This document shows positions 16,044 through 25,077 of a DNA stretch of 32,410 nt, one piece after another; position 1 is the first letter of the stretch; every line of letters begins with the position of its first letter. This stretch comes from an uncultured Clostridia bacterium (lineage in GTDB: Bacteria; Bacillota; Clostridia; Monoglobales; Monoglobaceae), in assembly GCA_934463175.1 (NCBI GenBank), contig CAKSIW010000021.1, positions 1 to 32,410 on the forward strand. The letters run 5' to 3'. The position numbers were made by a program, and so were the translations under genes. The notes beneath the pieces were generated by a model, which was given only the letters and a program-made list of their open reading frames with translations, did not search any database and was not told where the DNA came from.

Positions 16044-17072
16044 CTATCTCCCCCTCCGCATTTCAACGGCAAAATTCAAAAGCTTGATGAACAATGCAAG
16101 CTGCATATATTTTTTCCTTTTGGTCAATCTTCCGATTATTTTGATATATAAAGGCAGTCTGCGGTTTTCCGCATTGCAGAACGCCTTGTTAACATCATCT
16201 GACGTCAGATACATTATCATGCCCGACAGCTTTTCCAGAAAAGTCCTTGAATTTTCCTTTGAAAACTCGTTTTTCAATGCCGCAGCAGATGTATATAATA
16301 TATAGTCCTCAATCTGTTCTCCGAAGCCTTCTGACGCTTTCACGCCCTTCAGCGTTCTGTATACACATCTGTTGCTTCCGAAAAACCACTTTTTATATGA
16401 CATTGTCATGGAACGCTTAGACACCACATAATGATACAGAAACTCATCCTTTAAAATTACGACCTTTTTTGACCTCAGCAGTGACGGATAAACCGCCGCT
16501 ACGTCTTCACCCATAACCGTGCCGTTATCAACATTGAAATAGCACTGTATTATATTGCGCCTGAATATTTTGTTCCACAGCGGCGGAGTGACTCCAAATT
16601 CAAAGAACCCGTTTGACGACAGCATATCGCGGTAGATTTCGTTCTCCATTCTTTTTTTGTCAAAAACCCCAAAGCTTTTTGCTCCCTGATGGCATTCCGT
16701 CCGCTCACCGATATGATGAACCGCACCGCAGACAACCATATCCGCATCGTTGTCCCGTGCCGCACCGCACAGCTTTTCAAACATATGCTCATCAATATAA
16801 TCATCACTGTCAACAAAGCCGACATATTCACCGCAGCAGGCATTGAGAGCCGTTTTTCTTGCAGCCGCAAGTCCTTGGTTTGTCTTGTGAATCACCTTAA
16901 TCCGACTGTCCTTCAGTCTGTATCTGTCGCAAATCTCACCGCTCCTGTCACAGCTCCCGTCATCAACCACAATCACCTCAAAGTCTCCGAAGGTCTGCTT
17001 CAGAATGCTATCCAGACATCTTTTAATGCTGTACTGCTCATTATAGACAGAAACCAATATACTCAAATACAT
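16044..17072 (-). CDS. GT2-family glycosyltransferase
   Basis: 342 residues from ATG 17070-17072 (AAAGGG 9 nt upstream); the ATG two codons earlier at 17078 lies too close to that site. GT-A motifs: LSILVSVYNEQYSIKRCLDS, EVIVVDDGSCDRSGE and the DXD as FVDSDDYID. The C-terminal part is basic and includes an amphipathic tail (KKYMQLALFIKLLNF) that may associate with the membrane. It sits between the flippase (13 nt upstream) and the pyruvyl transferase (5 nt downstream) in the polysaccharide operon. Donor sugar unknown. Confidence 0.9.
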   Translation of the reverse strand: MYLSILVSVYNEQYSIKRCLDSILKQTFGDFEVIVVDDGSCDRSGEICDRYRLKDSRIKVIHKTNQGLAAARKTALNACCGEYVGFVDSDDYIDEHMFEKLCGAARDNDADMVVCGAVHHIGERTECHQGAKSFGVFDKKRMENEIYRDMLSSNGFFEFGVTPPLWNKIFRRNIIQCYFNVDNGTVMGEDVAAVYPSLLRSKKVVILKDEFLYHYVVSKRSMTMSYKKWFFGSNRCVYRTLKGVKASEGFGEQIEDYILYTSAAALKNEFSKENSRTFLEKLSGMIMYLTSDDVNKAFCNAENRRLPLYIKIIGRLTKRKKYMQLALFIKLLNFAVEMRRGR

Positions 17073-17085
17073 TACCATGCACCCT

Positions 17086-18639
17086 TTAAATTCTACTTAT
17101 TATCCCTTCAAGCCGACCGCGTGTGACTCCGTTCAGCAGCTCCTTGCAGCCGCGGAACTCCTCGGTTTTTCTGAAAAACGCATACATCACGGCGTTCGGA
17201 AGCAGCACTGACACCGCAAGCCCTGTTATTATTTTTGCCAAGCCGCCCAAAGGCACAAGGCTCATTATCGCAGCAACCGCCGTGCAGCTGAGAACCGACG
17301 CGCCCGTATATTTTAACAGCAGCAGCACATAGCCCTTTGCATAATCCTTTGTGAACACAGTTGTGAACAGATTATGCAAAATCCACGGCACTCCCACAAA
17401 AACAATGGAAATGACCGTTGACAGTATCACGCCGTAAAGTCCCCAAAAATTCACCGTAAGCAGGTTCAGGGCAAGATTTGTCAGAGCTGTGACAATTGTT
17501 CTGAAACGGTCGGTGTGCCAGATTCCGGCGGAATCCTTGTATAGGTTAAACAGCTGATTGATTTCAAAAACATAAAAATATATCACAAGGCACACAACCG
17601 CGCTGTATTCCATCAGATTTTCCTCACCCGTCCACATGCGCATAAACGGCTGATACACCGCAAGGAAAGCAGCCGAACAAATGCAGCATATCCATGAAAT
17701 TATCAGCGTGAATTTTTTCAAATCGCCAAAGTTTTTTTCCTTTTTTTCGGTTATCAGGCTGTTGCCTATGCCCGCTCTGCATGACGTGAATATTACGGTT
17801 ATCATTCCGACAACCGCCATCATTATGAAATAGTAGTTCTGATAAACCGCCAGAACGCCCAAGCCCAGAAATGCCGAAATCACAATTGTGTCCGCTGAAT
17901 TGACTATCACCGAACCGATCCTTGATGTGAACAAATCCTTCACCCTGCCGTTGATTTCTCTCGTTTTTTCCTTTGACAGCGTGCCGTGAGGATTATATTT
18001 CGGATACAGCCTTTCGGAGCGAACCGCCGTCAGAATATTAATCGCAAGCTGAGCCGCCGCAATGGCTGCCACATACAGATAATAATTTTTGAAGGCAATC
18101 AGCAGCACAATCTGAACCGCATAAAGCACAGCACTGACCGCAAGATTAACATTATTGATTACGTCCTCTCTCTGGTGAGCCGACAAAATGCTGTTTTTAT
18201 ATGCAAACAGCCAATAACTGAGCACCGTTGCCGCCAAATTTAAAATGTAAATTATATAAATGTTAATATCGCCCGGCACCGTGTCAACCTTAATCAGCTT
18301 GTCAATGACAGGCAGAACCGAAAGTCCGAGAACCAAAACCGCAAATCCTATGATTCGGTAGTATCTGCGGTACAGTGCCATCAGCGCATTAATTTCCTCA
18401 GTGCTGTCCTCGGCAATCGGGCGGTACATGCTGTATACCATTGCAGAGCCGACCCCCAGCTCTGCAAGATTCAGCACCTGCAATATTGATGCGAATAAGC
18501 TGTTCAGTCCGAGATATTCGATTCCGAGCACATAAAGCATAACCGTGCGCATGACAAACGGCATTAATATTTTGTATGCATTCAGCGCAATCCCCGAAGC
18601 AATGTTTCGGCGGCTGTTTTCAAGTCTGTTAATTTTCAT
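17086..18639 (-). CDS. Wzx-type oligosaccharide flippase
   Basis: About 517 residues from ATG 18637-18639. An in-frame ATG at 18655-18657 is possible, but the family normally begins MKxNRxENxxRNI, as MKINRLENSRRNI does here. About 14 hydrophobic segments, with the family hallmark YLGLNSLFASILQVLNLAELGVGSAM split over the first two helices. It belongs to the MOP superfamily and flips the undecaprenyl-linked repeat unit to the outer face, where the Wzy-like protein (27866-29101) would polymerise it. The start overlaps the upstream GT2 gene by 11 nt, which points to coupled translation. Confidence 0.92.
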   Translation of the reverse strand: MKINRLENSRRNIASGIALNAYKILMPFVMRTVMLYVLGIEYLGLNSLFASILQVLNLAELGVGSAMVYSMYRPIAEDSTEEINALMALYRRYYRIIGFAVLVLGLSVLPVIDKLIKVDTVPGDINIYIIYILNLAATVLSYWLFAYKNSILSAHQREDVINNVNLAVSAVLYAVQIVLLIAFKNYYLYVAAIAAAQLAINILTAVRSERLYPKYNPHGTLSKEKTREINGRVKDLFTSRIGSVIVNSADTIVISAFLGLGVLAVYQNYYFIMMAVVGMITVIFTSCRAGIGNSLITEKKEKNFGDLKKFTLIISWICCICSAAFLAVYQPFMRMWTGEENLMEYSAVVCLVIYFYVFEINQLFNLYKDSAGIWHTDRFRTIVTALTNLALNLLTVNFWGLYGVILSTVISIVFVGVPWILHNLFTTVFTKDYAKGYVLLLLKYTGASVLSCTAVAAIMSLVPLGGLAKIITGLAVSVLLPNAVMYAFFRKTEEFRGCKELLNGVTRGRLEGIISRI

Positions 18640-19696
18640 GATTGTTCTTTTTCCCATCGTTAAATTTTATCCTTGCCAGCACGAGACTGATTGGAATATA
18701 CGCCCTTTTAAGCATGACCGCCGCACGGAATTTTCTTTTCAGCGACAGCCTGTAGCAAATTCTTGATGTCATATGCTCAATTTCTCCGGGCAAAACGCAT
18801 TCTGCCGCACGGCTCACCTCAGCGGTATCAAACATTCTTTCAGCCTCAGCCGCGGCTTCTCCGTCTGACAAGCCGCAGCCGAAAAATGTGAAGCAGTTAT
18901 ATTCCTGCAAAAAGCAGTTAATATATCTTTTCGACATATATTTCATTTGCTGCGCGTCCTTCCCCCATTTTTCAATCAGGGCTTCGGTTCTTTTCAGCAC
19001 CGAAAGCTCATTTTCAAATCTCCCGGGGTTATACGTTCCCATCACCGAACGCGGTCGGCATTTATAGGTGTAGAAGGTCTTTTGAATGAAGCATACCTTT
19101 CGGAATCCCCTTTCAAAAACAGCCAGATTAAACATCGCGTCCTCTGCCGTCATTCTGTCCTCAAACCGCAGACCATCAATTGACGACCTTCTGAAAATCC
19201 TTGACCACACACAGTATGGCACCGTTTCCGAATATTCTGTGAATCGCTTTTTGATTTCATCATATGTATACACTCCGTCAAAGCCCGGCAGGCAGATTTC
19301 ATCATGTATCACATTTCCTTCTTTGTTGAGCTGAATTGTTCTGTAGCCGAACACAACCATATCGCAATCATGCTCTGAGGCAGCTTTTATGCAGCTCTCA
19401 AGCACGTCCTTTTCAATCGTGTCGTCCGCGTCCATGAAATAAATATAATCACCGCAAGCCGTCTCCAAGCCGACATTCCGTGCCGCTCCCGGTCCGAGTC
19501 TCCCGGGCAGCGGAATGAGCCTGACCCTGCTGTCCGTCACGGCATATTTTTTGCAGATTTCCGCTGTTTTATCCTCAGACGGACTGACGCACAGAATCAG
19601 CTCAAAATCCGTATGAGTTTGCGCAAGCACACTTTCGATCGCGTCCTTCACATATGCTTCAACATTATATACAGGCATAATTACACTAACCGTCAT
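18629..19696 (-). CDS. GT2-family glycosyltransferase
   Basis: About 355 residues from ATG 19694-19696, which gives the canonical beginning MTVSVIMPVYNVEAYVKD and follows a G-rich site (GGGGGGAAG). In-frame starts at 19735 and 19765 are possible. Further motifs: ELILCVSPSEDKTAE and the DXD in YFMDADDT, then AEDAMFNLAVFERG, common in GT2 enzymes of capsule loci. It overlaps the flippase gene. Probably extends the lipid-linked oligosaccharide on the cytoplasmic side. Confidence 0.9.
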   Translation of the reverse strand: MTVSVIMPVYNVEAYVKDAIESVLAQTHTDFELILCVSPSEDKTAEICKKYAVTDSRVRLIPLPGRLGPGAARNVGLETACGDYIYFMDADDTIEKDVLESCIKAASEHDCDMVVFGYRTIQLNKEGNVIHDEICLPGFDGVYTYDEIKKRFTEYSETVPYCVWSRIFRRSSIDGLRFEDRMTAEDAMFNLAVFERGFRKVCFIQKTFYTYKCRPRSVMGTYNPGRFENELSVLKRTEALIEKWGKDAQQMKYMSKRYINCFLQEYNCFTFFGCGLSDGEAAAEAERMFDTAEVSRAAECVLPGEIEHMTSRICYRLSLKRKFRAAVMLKRAYIPISLVLARIKFNDGKKNNHEN

Positions 19697-19767
19697 GACT
19701 TCCCCCCGATATGAGCCGTGTTTCGGCACGCTCATAATTCCTTTCTTCCCGCAGCGAGCAGGCATTT

Positions 19768-20301
19768 TTATTTGTGAGTGCTTCCCTTGTCCGAAACCTT
19801 GACCGCAGGCACACCCGCAATTGTTATGTTCGGCTCCGCAAAGGACTTTGTGACCACCGCATTTGCACCGATTCTCACATTATCCTCAATGACCGCGCCC
19901 GTGAGTATTTTGACGCCGGGCGCGATATATGCATTATCTCCGATTTTGCAGTCCTGAGCAATGTTCACTCCGTTATACAAATGGCAGTTTTTCCCGATTC
20001 GCGCAGTGTTATTCACAATAATTGTTCCCGTATGAAACAGAGTCAGCCCCTTGTCAAAGGTGTTCGGAGGAATCAGAATCCCCCATTTAACAGACTGTCT
20101 GTGGTGTACCAATTTCCAATATGCATATGCCGCTTTGTCAAATACGCTTTTTCGCGGCTTGTTCATGAAAAATTCAAGCTTTCTCAAGGCAATCAGATAT
20201 TTTTGGCACTCGTCCCCGAATATTCTCGGCTTGTTCCGCGTTTTCACAAGCTTCATATCTTCTCTGATATATTCCTCCAGGTCTTTTCTTGTCCTTATCA
20301 T
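19768..20301 (-). CDS. Hexapeptide-repeat O-acetyltransferase (serine acetyltransferase-like)
   Basis: 177 residues. An N-terminal helical part (KLEFFMNKPRKSVFDKAAYA) is followed by a left-handed beta-helix with repeats such as IGKNCHLYNGVNIAQDCKIG and IEDNVRIGANAVVTKS. It ends IAGVPAVKV, as in CysE-like acetyltransferases. The putative catalytic His is in LFHTG. In polysaccharide loci this class usually acetylates a sugar hydroxyl or amine rather than serine; a true CysE role is less likely in this context. The ATG has AAGGAG 8 nt upstream. It lies next to the second acyltransferase (20320-21312), so the polymer may carry acetyl groups from two enzymes. Confidence 0.87.
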   Translation of the reverse strand: MIRTRKDLEEYIREDMKLVKTRNKPRIFGDECQKYLIALRKLEFFMNKPRKSVFDKAAYAYWKLVHHRQSVKWGILIPPNTFDKGLTLFHTGTIIVNNTARIGKNCHLYNGVNIAQDCKIGDNAYIAPGVKILTGAVIEDNVRIGANAVVTKSFAEPNITIAGVPAVKVSDKGSTHK

Positions 20302-20319
20302 ACGCCAAACTCCTTATAA

Positions 20320-21312
20320 TTATAATAGTGCTTTCACAGGCTTGATTTTGCGCAGCACGCAGCTTGAAAAAGCAGACAGTGCCAGAACTGCCGCAAAAGT
20401 CAGCGGAACGGATATATACAGCGGATATTCCGCCGCGGCTGTGCCGAACACCCTGTTTATGATGTGTATATAAAAGCAGTGAATCACATATATTCCGAAT
20501 GCATTTTCGGCAATAAAATCAATTATTTTGTTTTCCGTGTTCACATTCATTAGAAGAGCCGCGAGTGCCGTGCTCATGACAGCGGCGAACGGCGACGAAT
20601 ATTCCAGCCATGCCGCGGCAGAATCAAACTCCCCGAATGCCGCCGAAACGGCAAGCATTGCAGCAAGGGGCAAAATCACGCACAGACACAGAACGCCCCT
20701 GTCCGCTTCGGGCTTGCGGCGGAACAAATAATCTCCCATGAGGACATAAAACACAGAAGCCGCACCGCACGGCAAATAAAACCCGATTATTTTTCCAAAT
20801 TGCCTGTTCAGTGACGCTATGACAAAATTAAACACGAACAGAACTGCCAGTATATATAAATGCGTTTTTCTATCACAGCAATTTACAAACGTGCTCAAGG
20901 CAGGCATCACCAGATACACTCCGATGAGCATATAAAGATACCACATGACGTCCCACGTCTGCCCCGATAACACCGCAAGAACGGAACTGCTCAGCATTGC
21001 AGGCGAAAAACCGTATGTCACTGCAAACTCCGTCAGACACATTATAAACCCGAAAACAAGCAGCACCGCAGCAATTCTGAGAGTTCTTTTCAGTGTCTTT
21101 TCAATGCTTTCTCTGCGGTGAAGCAAAAGCGCACCTGTTATCATGAGAAACAGCGGAACTCCGCAGTTCATTGCCCCGTGAATGAATGCAGTGATGATTT
21201 TTTCGCTTTCGCGCAGACCGCCGCGGCTTAAATCGGGCAGACAATGAATCAGCACCACCATCATGATTGCAGCCGCTCTCATCAGCACAATTGAATTTAT
21301 CCTTTTTTCCAT
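20320..21312 (-). CDS. Acyltransferase-3 family membrane protein
   Basis: 330 residues from ATG 21310-21312 (AAGGG 8 nt upstream); a GTG three codons earlier lies inside that site. Starts MEKRINSIVLMRAAAIMMVVLIHC, the typical first helix of Acyl_transf_3 with its membrane-facing His, then VPLFLMITGALLL and about ten helices in all. The family moves acyl groups, usually acetyl or succinyl, onto surface polysaccharides. It lies inside the polysaccharide operon between a hexapeptide acetyltransferase and a glycosyltransferase. Confidence 0.9.
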   Translation of the reverse strand: MEKRINSIVLMRAAAIMMVVLIHCLPDLSRGGLRESEKIITAFIHGAMNCGVPLFLMITGALLLHRRESIEKTLKRTLRIAAVLLVFGFIMCLTEFAVTYGFSPAMLSSSVLAVLSGQTWDVMWYLYMLIGVYLVMPALSTFVNCCDRKTHLYILAVLFVFNFVIASLNRQFGKIIGFYLPCGAASVFYVLMGDYLFRRKPEADRGVLCLCVILPLAAMLAVSAAFGEFDSAAAWLEYSSPFAAVMSTALAALLMNVNTENKIIDFIAENAFGIYVIHCFYIHIINRVFGTAAAEYPLYISVPLTFAAVLALSAFSSCVLRKIKPVKALL

Positions 21313-21323
21313 ATCAAGCACCC

Positions 21324-22388
21324 TTATCTTTTCAATGCGTCTCTGACCGCCTCGCTGAATCTGTCATCATCTTTGATTATATCCTCCAGCATTTTTTCAC
21401 ACTGTGCATTGAAAGCTTCAGTGTCAAAAGTCTTGTAGTATTGATAAATCTTCTCCGCTGCCTGTCCGTCATTCTCGCCTATGCTGATTCCCAAGCCGTT
21501 CTCCCGAACCAGCTTCCCCGAAAATGTATCCGAATTTGCATACATAGGCTTTTTATGAATCAAACCATCATAAAACTTGTTTGCAACGGCAGGATAGTTA
21601 ACGAATGAATACGGATAGTTATAGCACATAATATCAAACGTTTCGATGATACTGTCCTTATCTTTCTCGTCATACCCTCCGCAGAAGGTCACATTGGAAT
21701 ATTTTTCTGCATATTCACGGAATCGGTCTATGTTGTCGCCTCCGCCGTACACGCGGAAATCAAACCGCGAATCCCTGCCGAACATATCAATCAGACGGCA
21801 AAAATATTCATACTCCCTCAGAACGCCGACAAAGCCGACCGTGATTTTTCCGTCCCCGGTATTGCGGACGCATTTCAGATTTCTGTTTTCATATGACGCC
21901 CGTTTCAGATTGTGCGCAAGGATAATCGGTTTTCTGCCGGTGACATATTCACGGAAGCCCGGCGATGAAATGCAGGTTATTATTGAGTTGCCGACAACAT
22001 GGGAAACATATTTTTTATACGGCGGAAGATATTCATATGACGCGTCGCGGTAGTCAAAAATATATCTGTCTTTATATTGTCTGATTAAATCGGGAAAAAT
22101 CACAGCCGTTTGCGTTGTCAGCACAACAAGCTTTTCATAGCTGCGTTTTCGGATTATGGCTTTTGCATATCTCCTGAAATTGAGTATCGGCTTGACCTTG
22201 GCGGCAATGCTTACAAAATGGTCAACCTTCTCGCCGTATGTGTATATATTTCCGCTGTGCGTGCTTTGCTCCGAATATCTGTTCCAGTTGATAATTTCAT
22301 ATTCAATACCCTCAGCGTCCATTATATCCGTATATCTTCTCACAAACGGAGAACGCTCAATCCAGCCTGCGTATATCAAACCAACCAT
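21324..22388 (-). CDS. GT4/GT1-like glycosyltransferase
   Basis: 354 residues, GT-B type. Seen: MVGLIYAGWIERSPFVRRY, FDYRDASYEYLPPYKKYV in the N-terminal domain, VGFVGVLREYEYFCRLID at the start of the C-terminal Rossmann domain, and NKFYDGLIHKKPMYA where GT4 enzymes carry their donor-binding motif. The EX7E motif is not obvious, so the family assignment is at clan level. It is placed directly behind the DUF1919 gene with 6 nt between, and 11 nt before the acyltransferase start. Probably adds a sugar to the repeat unit. Confidence 0.82.
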   Translation of the reverse strand: MVGLIYAGWIERSPFVRRYTDIMDAEGIEYEIINWNRYSEQSTHSGNIYTYGEKVDHFVSIAAKVKPILNFRRYAKAIIRKRSYEKLVVLTTQTAVIFPDLIRQYKDRYIFDYRDASYEYLPPYKKYVSHVVGNSIITCISSPGFREYVTGRKPIILAHNLKRASYENRNLKCVRNTGDGKITVGFVGVLREYEYFCRLIDMFGRDSRFDFRVYGGGDNIDRFREYAEKYSNVTFCGGYDEKDKDSIIETFDIMCYNYPYSFVNYPAVANKFYDGLIHKKPMYANSDTFSGKLVRENGLGISIGENDGQAAEKIYQYYKTFDTEAFNAQCEKMLEDIIKDDDRFSEAVRDALKR

Positions 22389-22394
22389 AAAAGA

Positions 22395-23060
22395 CTACCT
22401 TTCTGCTCTGTAATTTTCCTTGTCGCTCAGCCACGCCGCATAGTTAAATTCCTCTTCAAACGGCGCAAAGCCGAAATAATTCCGAATGCTGTAGGATTTT
22501 CTCATATCATGGTGAAGCTGAAAATCATATTCATCGCGTTCAGCTTCTCCCGTAAAAATTACCAGTCTCCTGTGTCTCGAATTAATCAGCTTTTCTCTGC
22601 CCGTCTCGCTCAATCCGTTATTATCCGTGATGATATACACATTATCCGAATCAAAACGTCCGCGCCGCTCATACCATTTCCGCGCAGCCTCCTCTTCCGT
22701 TTTGTAATGTGTGAAATAAAGGTATACATCATCAATTTTCCCGACGGGGTAATCATATCTGTATTCAGGGTCGTCACGGACAAACTCAATTTGCTGCGAC
22801 AAATAGTGCTCCGGTCTCTGCGCAACCTTTGCCAAGTCCTCGGCATCGCACCACAGATTTATTGTCGGCGACATAAATCTGAGCCCCAGATTGCTGTATA
22901 TCATACCGCCTATGCAATTGGAGCATAATATCGTCGGCGTTTTTTTGCTGTAGTCATATTCGCTTTTTCTTTTTTCCAGAAACCTTTGTTTTTTGCTCCG
23001 AACATGCTTTGAGCTTAAAATTAAGGATTTCAGCCTTCTTTTCACTTCCGTTAAAGTCAT
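22395..23060 (-). CDS. DUF1919 polysaccharide-locus protein
   Basis: 221 residues. A basic N-terminal helix (VKRRLKSLILSSKHVRSKKQRF) precedes TPTILCSNCIGGMIYSNLGLRF and MSPTINLWCDAEDL, the DUF1919 signature, followed by YPVGKIDDVYLYFTHYKTEEEA and VYIITDNNG. The family occurs in capsule and exopolysaccharide clusters and is suspected to be a transferase, but its reaction is not established. Its start overlaps the upstream GT4 gene by ATGA (23057-23060), so it is made in step with it. Confidence 0.83.
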   Translation of the reverse strand: MTLTEVKRRLKSLILSSKHVRSKKQRFLEKRKSEYDYSKKTPTILCSNCIGGMIYSNLGLRFMSPTINLWCDAEDLAKVAQRPEHYLSQQIEFVRDDPEYRYDYPVGKIDDVYLYFTHYKTEEEAARKWYERRGRFDSDNVYIITDNNGLSETGREKLINSRHRRLVIFTGEAERDEYDFQLHHDMRKSYSIRNYFGFAPFEEEFNYAAWLSDKENYRAER

Positions 23061-24214
23061 TTGCAGCCCCCTATCACGCGGTTAAACTCTGCCGCCGCTT
23101 TTTCATTTGTATATTCCGCCGCGGCATTTCTCACCGTGCCGTTCCTGATTATTCTTTCCAATGCCGTCTCCAGTGACTCATTGCTCAAGCCGCACACCTC
23201 ACCGAGTCCGCCGTCCTCAACCATTTCCCTTGCCGAGGTTGTGTCGGTTGTCAGAATCGGAATACCCGTCACCGCAGCTTCCGAAAAGACCATCGGCGCA
23301 GCCTCATTGTATGACGGAACCAGCAGCAAATCCGATGTTCTGAAATATGGATACGGGTTTTTCAGCATACCCAAAAGCAGGATTTCTTTTTCAAGCCCGT
23401 GCTTTTGAATCTGCTCCTTCAACACTCCGAGCTGCGGTCCGTCACCCGCAACCCTCCAGACAAATTTAAGTCCTTTATCCTTCAAGCTCCTGAAAATCGG
23501 CACCATTCTGACAATTCCCTTTTCCCGGCTGATTCGCGACGCCGAGAAAATGTTAACCGTATTTTCGGTGTAAGGCGGCTCATATTCCTCGGAAAGCAAT
23601 TCAATTTTTTCGCGGTCACAGCAGTTGGAAACGCACCAAACCTTATCCTCCGCTATTCCCAAAGCTTCAACAAACCGCTTTTTTGTGCTTTCCGACACAC
23701 ATGCAATTCTGTCAAATTTTGAATAATACTCACGGTTATATTTGTTATTTCCTTCATAATTCAAAAAGTCGCAGTGGACAAAGGATATTTTTCTTTCAGC
23801 TTTGACGCTGTTTATGACAAATTCATTGCAGCCGCCGTAGAACATTCGGAATGAGCCGTTCTGCATGAACGAAATTGCCGCGTCATATTTGCCGCCTATT
23901 TTTTGAAGTCTCGACAAAATCCCGAACGAGACTCCGATGCCGAAAATGCGTGTTAAAACCGCAAATGCCGACCTCCGGACAAAGGCAAATGCGCCCTCCG
24001 CCTTTGCCTCATCGTTTGAAATACCCAGGGAACGTGTGAATCTGTTCCCTTCAATAATTTTCACATTTTCAGGAATATCATTCATCAGCTCACCCTTGGC
24101 GGCAAACAGATAAAGGGTCACGTCATGTTCATTGTGAATTTCGCGCAGCAGATTCACAAGTGCCTTTTGTATTCCCCCTATATTCATATTATTGTTTGCA
24201 ATCAATATTTTCAT
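23057..24214 (-). CDS. GT4-family glycosyltransferase
   Basis: 385 residues with two Rossmann-like domains. N-terminal MKILIANNNMNIGGIQKALV (a GT4 acceptor-domain start); C-terminal NIFSASRISREKGI, VAGDGPQLGVLKEQI and the EX7E motif in SYNEAAPMVFSEA. This is a retaining enzyme using a nucleotide sugar, acting on the growing lipid-linked oligosaccharide in the cytoplasm. It overlaps the metallophosphoesterase gene (24211-24214) and the DUF1919 gene by ATGA at either end. Confidence 0.92.
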   Translation of the reverse strand: MKILIANNNMNIGGIQKALVNLLREIHNEHDVTLYLFAAKGELMNDIPENVKIIEGNRFTRSLGISNDEAKAEGAFAFVRRSAFAVLTRIFGIGVSFGILSRLQKIGGKYDAAISFMQNGSFRMFYGGCNEFVINSVKAERKISFVHCDFLNYEGNNKYNREYYSKFDRIACVSESTKKRFVEALGIAEDKVWCVSNCCDREKIELLSEEYEPPYTENTVNIFSASRISREKGIVRMVPIFRSLKDKGLKFVWRVAGDGPQLGVLKEQIQKHGLEKEILLLGMLKNPYPYFRTSDLLLVPSYNEAAPMVFSEAAVTGIPILTTDTTSAREMVEDGGLGEVCGLSNESLETALERIIRNGTVRNAAAEYTNEKAAAEFNRVIGGCK

Positions 24215-25077
24215 TTCACCTTTAACTCCACAGACACAACCTCGGGCGTGTTGAACACCCTCGGAATTTTCTTTTCTTCGGAAAGACCGCCGCTGATAAT
24301 CTCGGTTTTTCCGTTTTCCCGATACATTCCCCTGACATATTTATCAGTCCCGAAATGCTCATTCAGAATTTTCTCACGAATTTTCGGAATATTAACCAAT
24401 CCGCCGTGAAGATGCCCCGAGAGGAACAGGTCATAACCCTCAATTCCGCTCAGAAAATCAAAATACTGTCCGCGATGAATCAGGCATATTGTATATTTTG
24501 AAGTGTCAAACGTTTTTCCGAGAGCTGTCAGCTCACTCTTTGCCTTGTCACGGAAATATGTATTCACATCATCAAAATTGTTATCCATATATCCTGCCAG
24601 ATTAATGCTCTGACCCATTCTTTCAAGAGTGACGCACTCATTATTCAATATTTTAACCTCTGTTTTTTCCAGCTCGGTCTGAATCGCAGGCTTGTCAAAA
24701 TTATTAATAATCATGTTGCTCTGTTCATGATTGCCGTTGACAAAATAAACCGGTGCAATGTGCAGAAGGTCGTCCATAAGACTGACTGCATTAGTGAAAT
24801 CGGTGTCACGCATATTCACCAAATCGCCAAGCACGCAAATTATGTCGGGCTTTGCCATTCTCACGGCATACGCGGTCTTTTCACCGTTTTTGCCGTTGTG
24901 AAAATCCGAAATGACCGCAATTTTAAATCCGTCAAAGCTCATTGGGAGCTTTTCCGATTCAACGGTGTATTTCTGAAGCCTGACCCTGCTGTTGTCCGCC
25001 GCAATGTATGAACACAGTCCGACCGCCGCCGCAAGTGCCGCGCATACCGCAATTATTAAGAATCTCTTTTTATTCAT
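24211..25077 (-). CDS. Membrane-anchored metallophosphoesterase
   Basis: 288 residues. An N-terminal membrane anchor (RFLIIAVCAALAAAVGLCSYIAA) is followed by a calcineurin-like phosphoesterase domain of the YkuE/YaeI type. Metal ligands are visible in order: VISDFHNG, VLGDLVN, FVNGNHE, CLIHRG and SGHLHGG. The active site should face outside. Substrate unknown: a lipid-linked phosphate, a nucleotide or a phosphorylated polymer are possible. It overlaps the second Wzz-like gene by 8 nt and the GT4 by 4 nt, so it is an integral part of the operon, which lacks the usual tyrosine kinase/phosphatase pair of Gram-positive capsule loci. Confidence 0.87.
   Translation of the reverse strand: MNKKRFLIIAVCAALAAAVGLCSYIAADNSRVRLQKYTVESEKLPMSFDGFKIAVISDFHNGKNGEKTAYAVRMAKPDIICVLGDLVNMRDTDFTNAVSLMDDLLHIAPVYFVNGNHEQSNMIINNFDKPAIQTELEKTEVKILNNECVTLERMGQSINLAGYMDNNFDDVNTYFRDKAKSELTALGKTFDTSKYTICLIHRGQYFDFLSGIEGYDLFLSGHLHGGLVNIPKIREKILNEHFGTDKYVRGMYRENGKTEIISGGLSEEKKIPRVFNTPEVVSVELKVK

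Noticed and set aside
22110..22928. 272-codon plus-strand open frame
   Set aside because: It lies antisense to the 21324-22388 and 22395-23060 genes, has no SD and no recognisable domain; the codon bias of the real genes opens the opposite frame.
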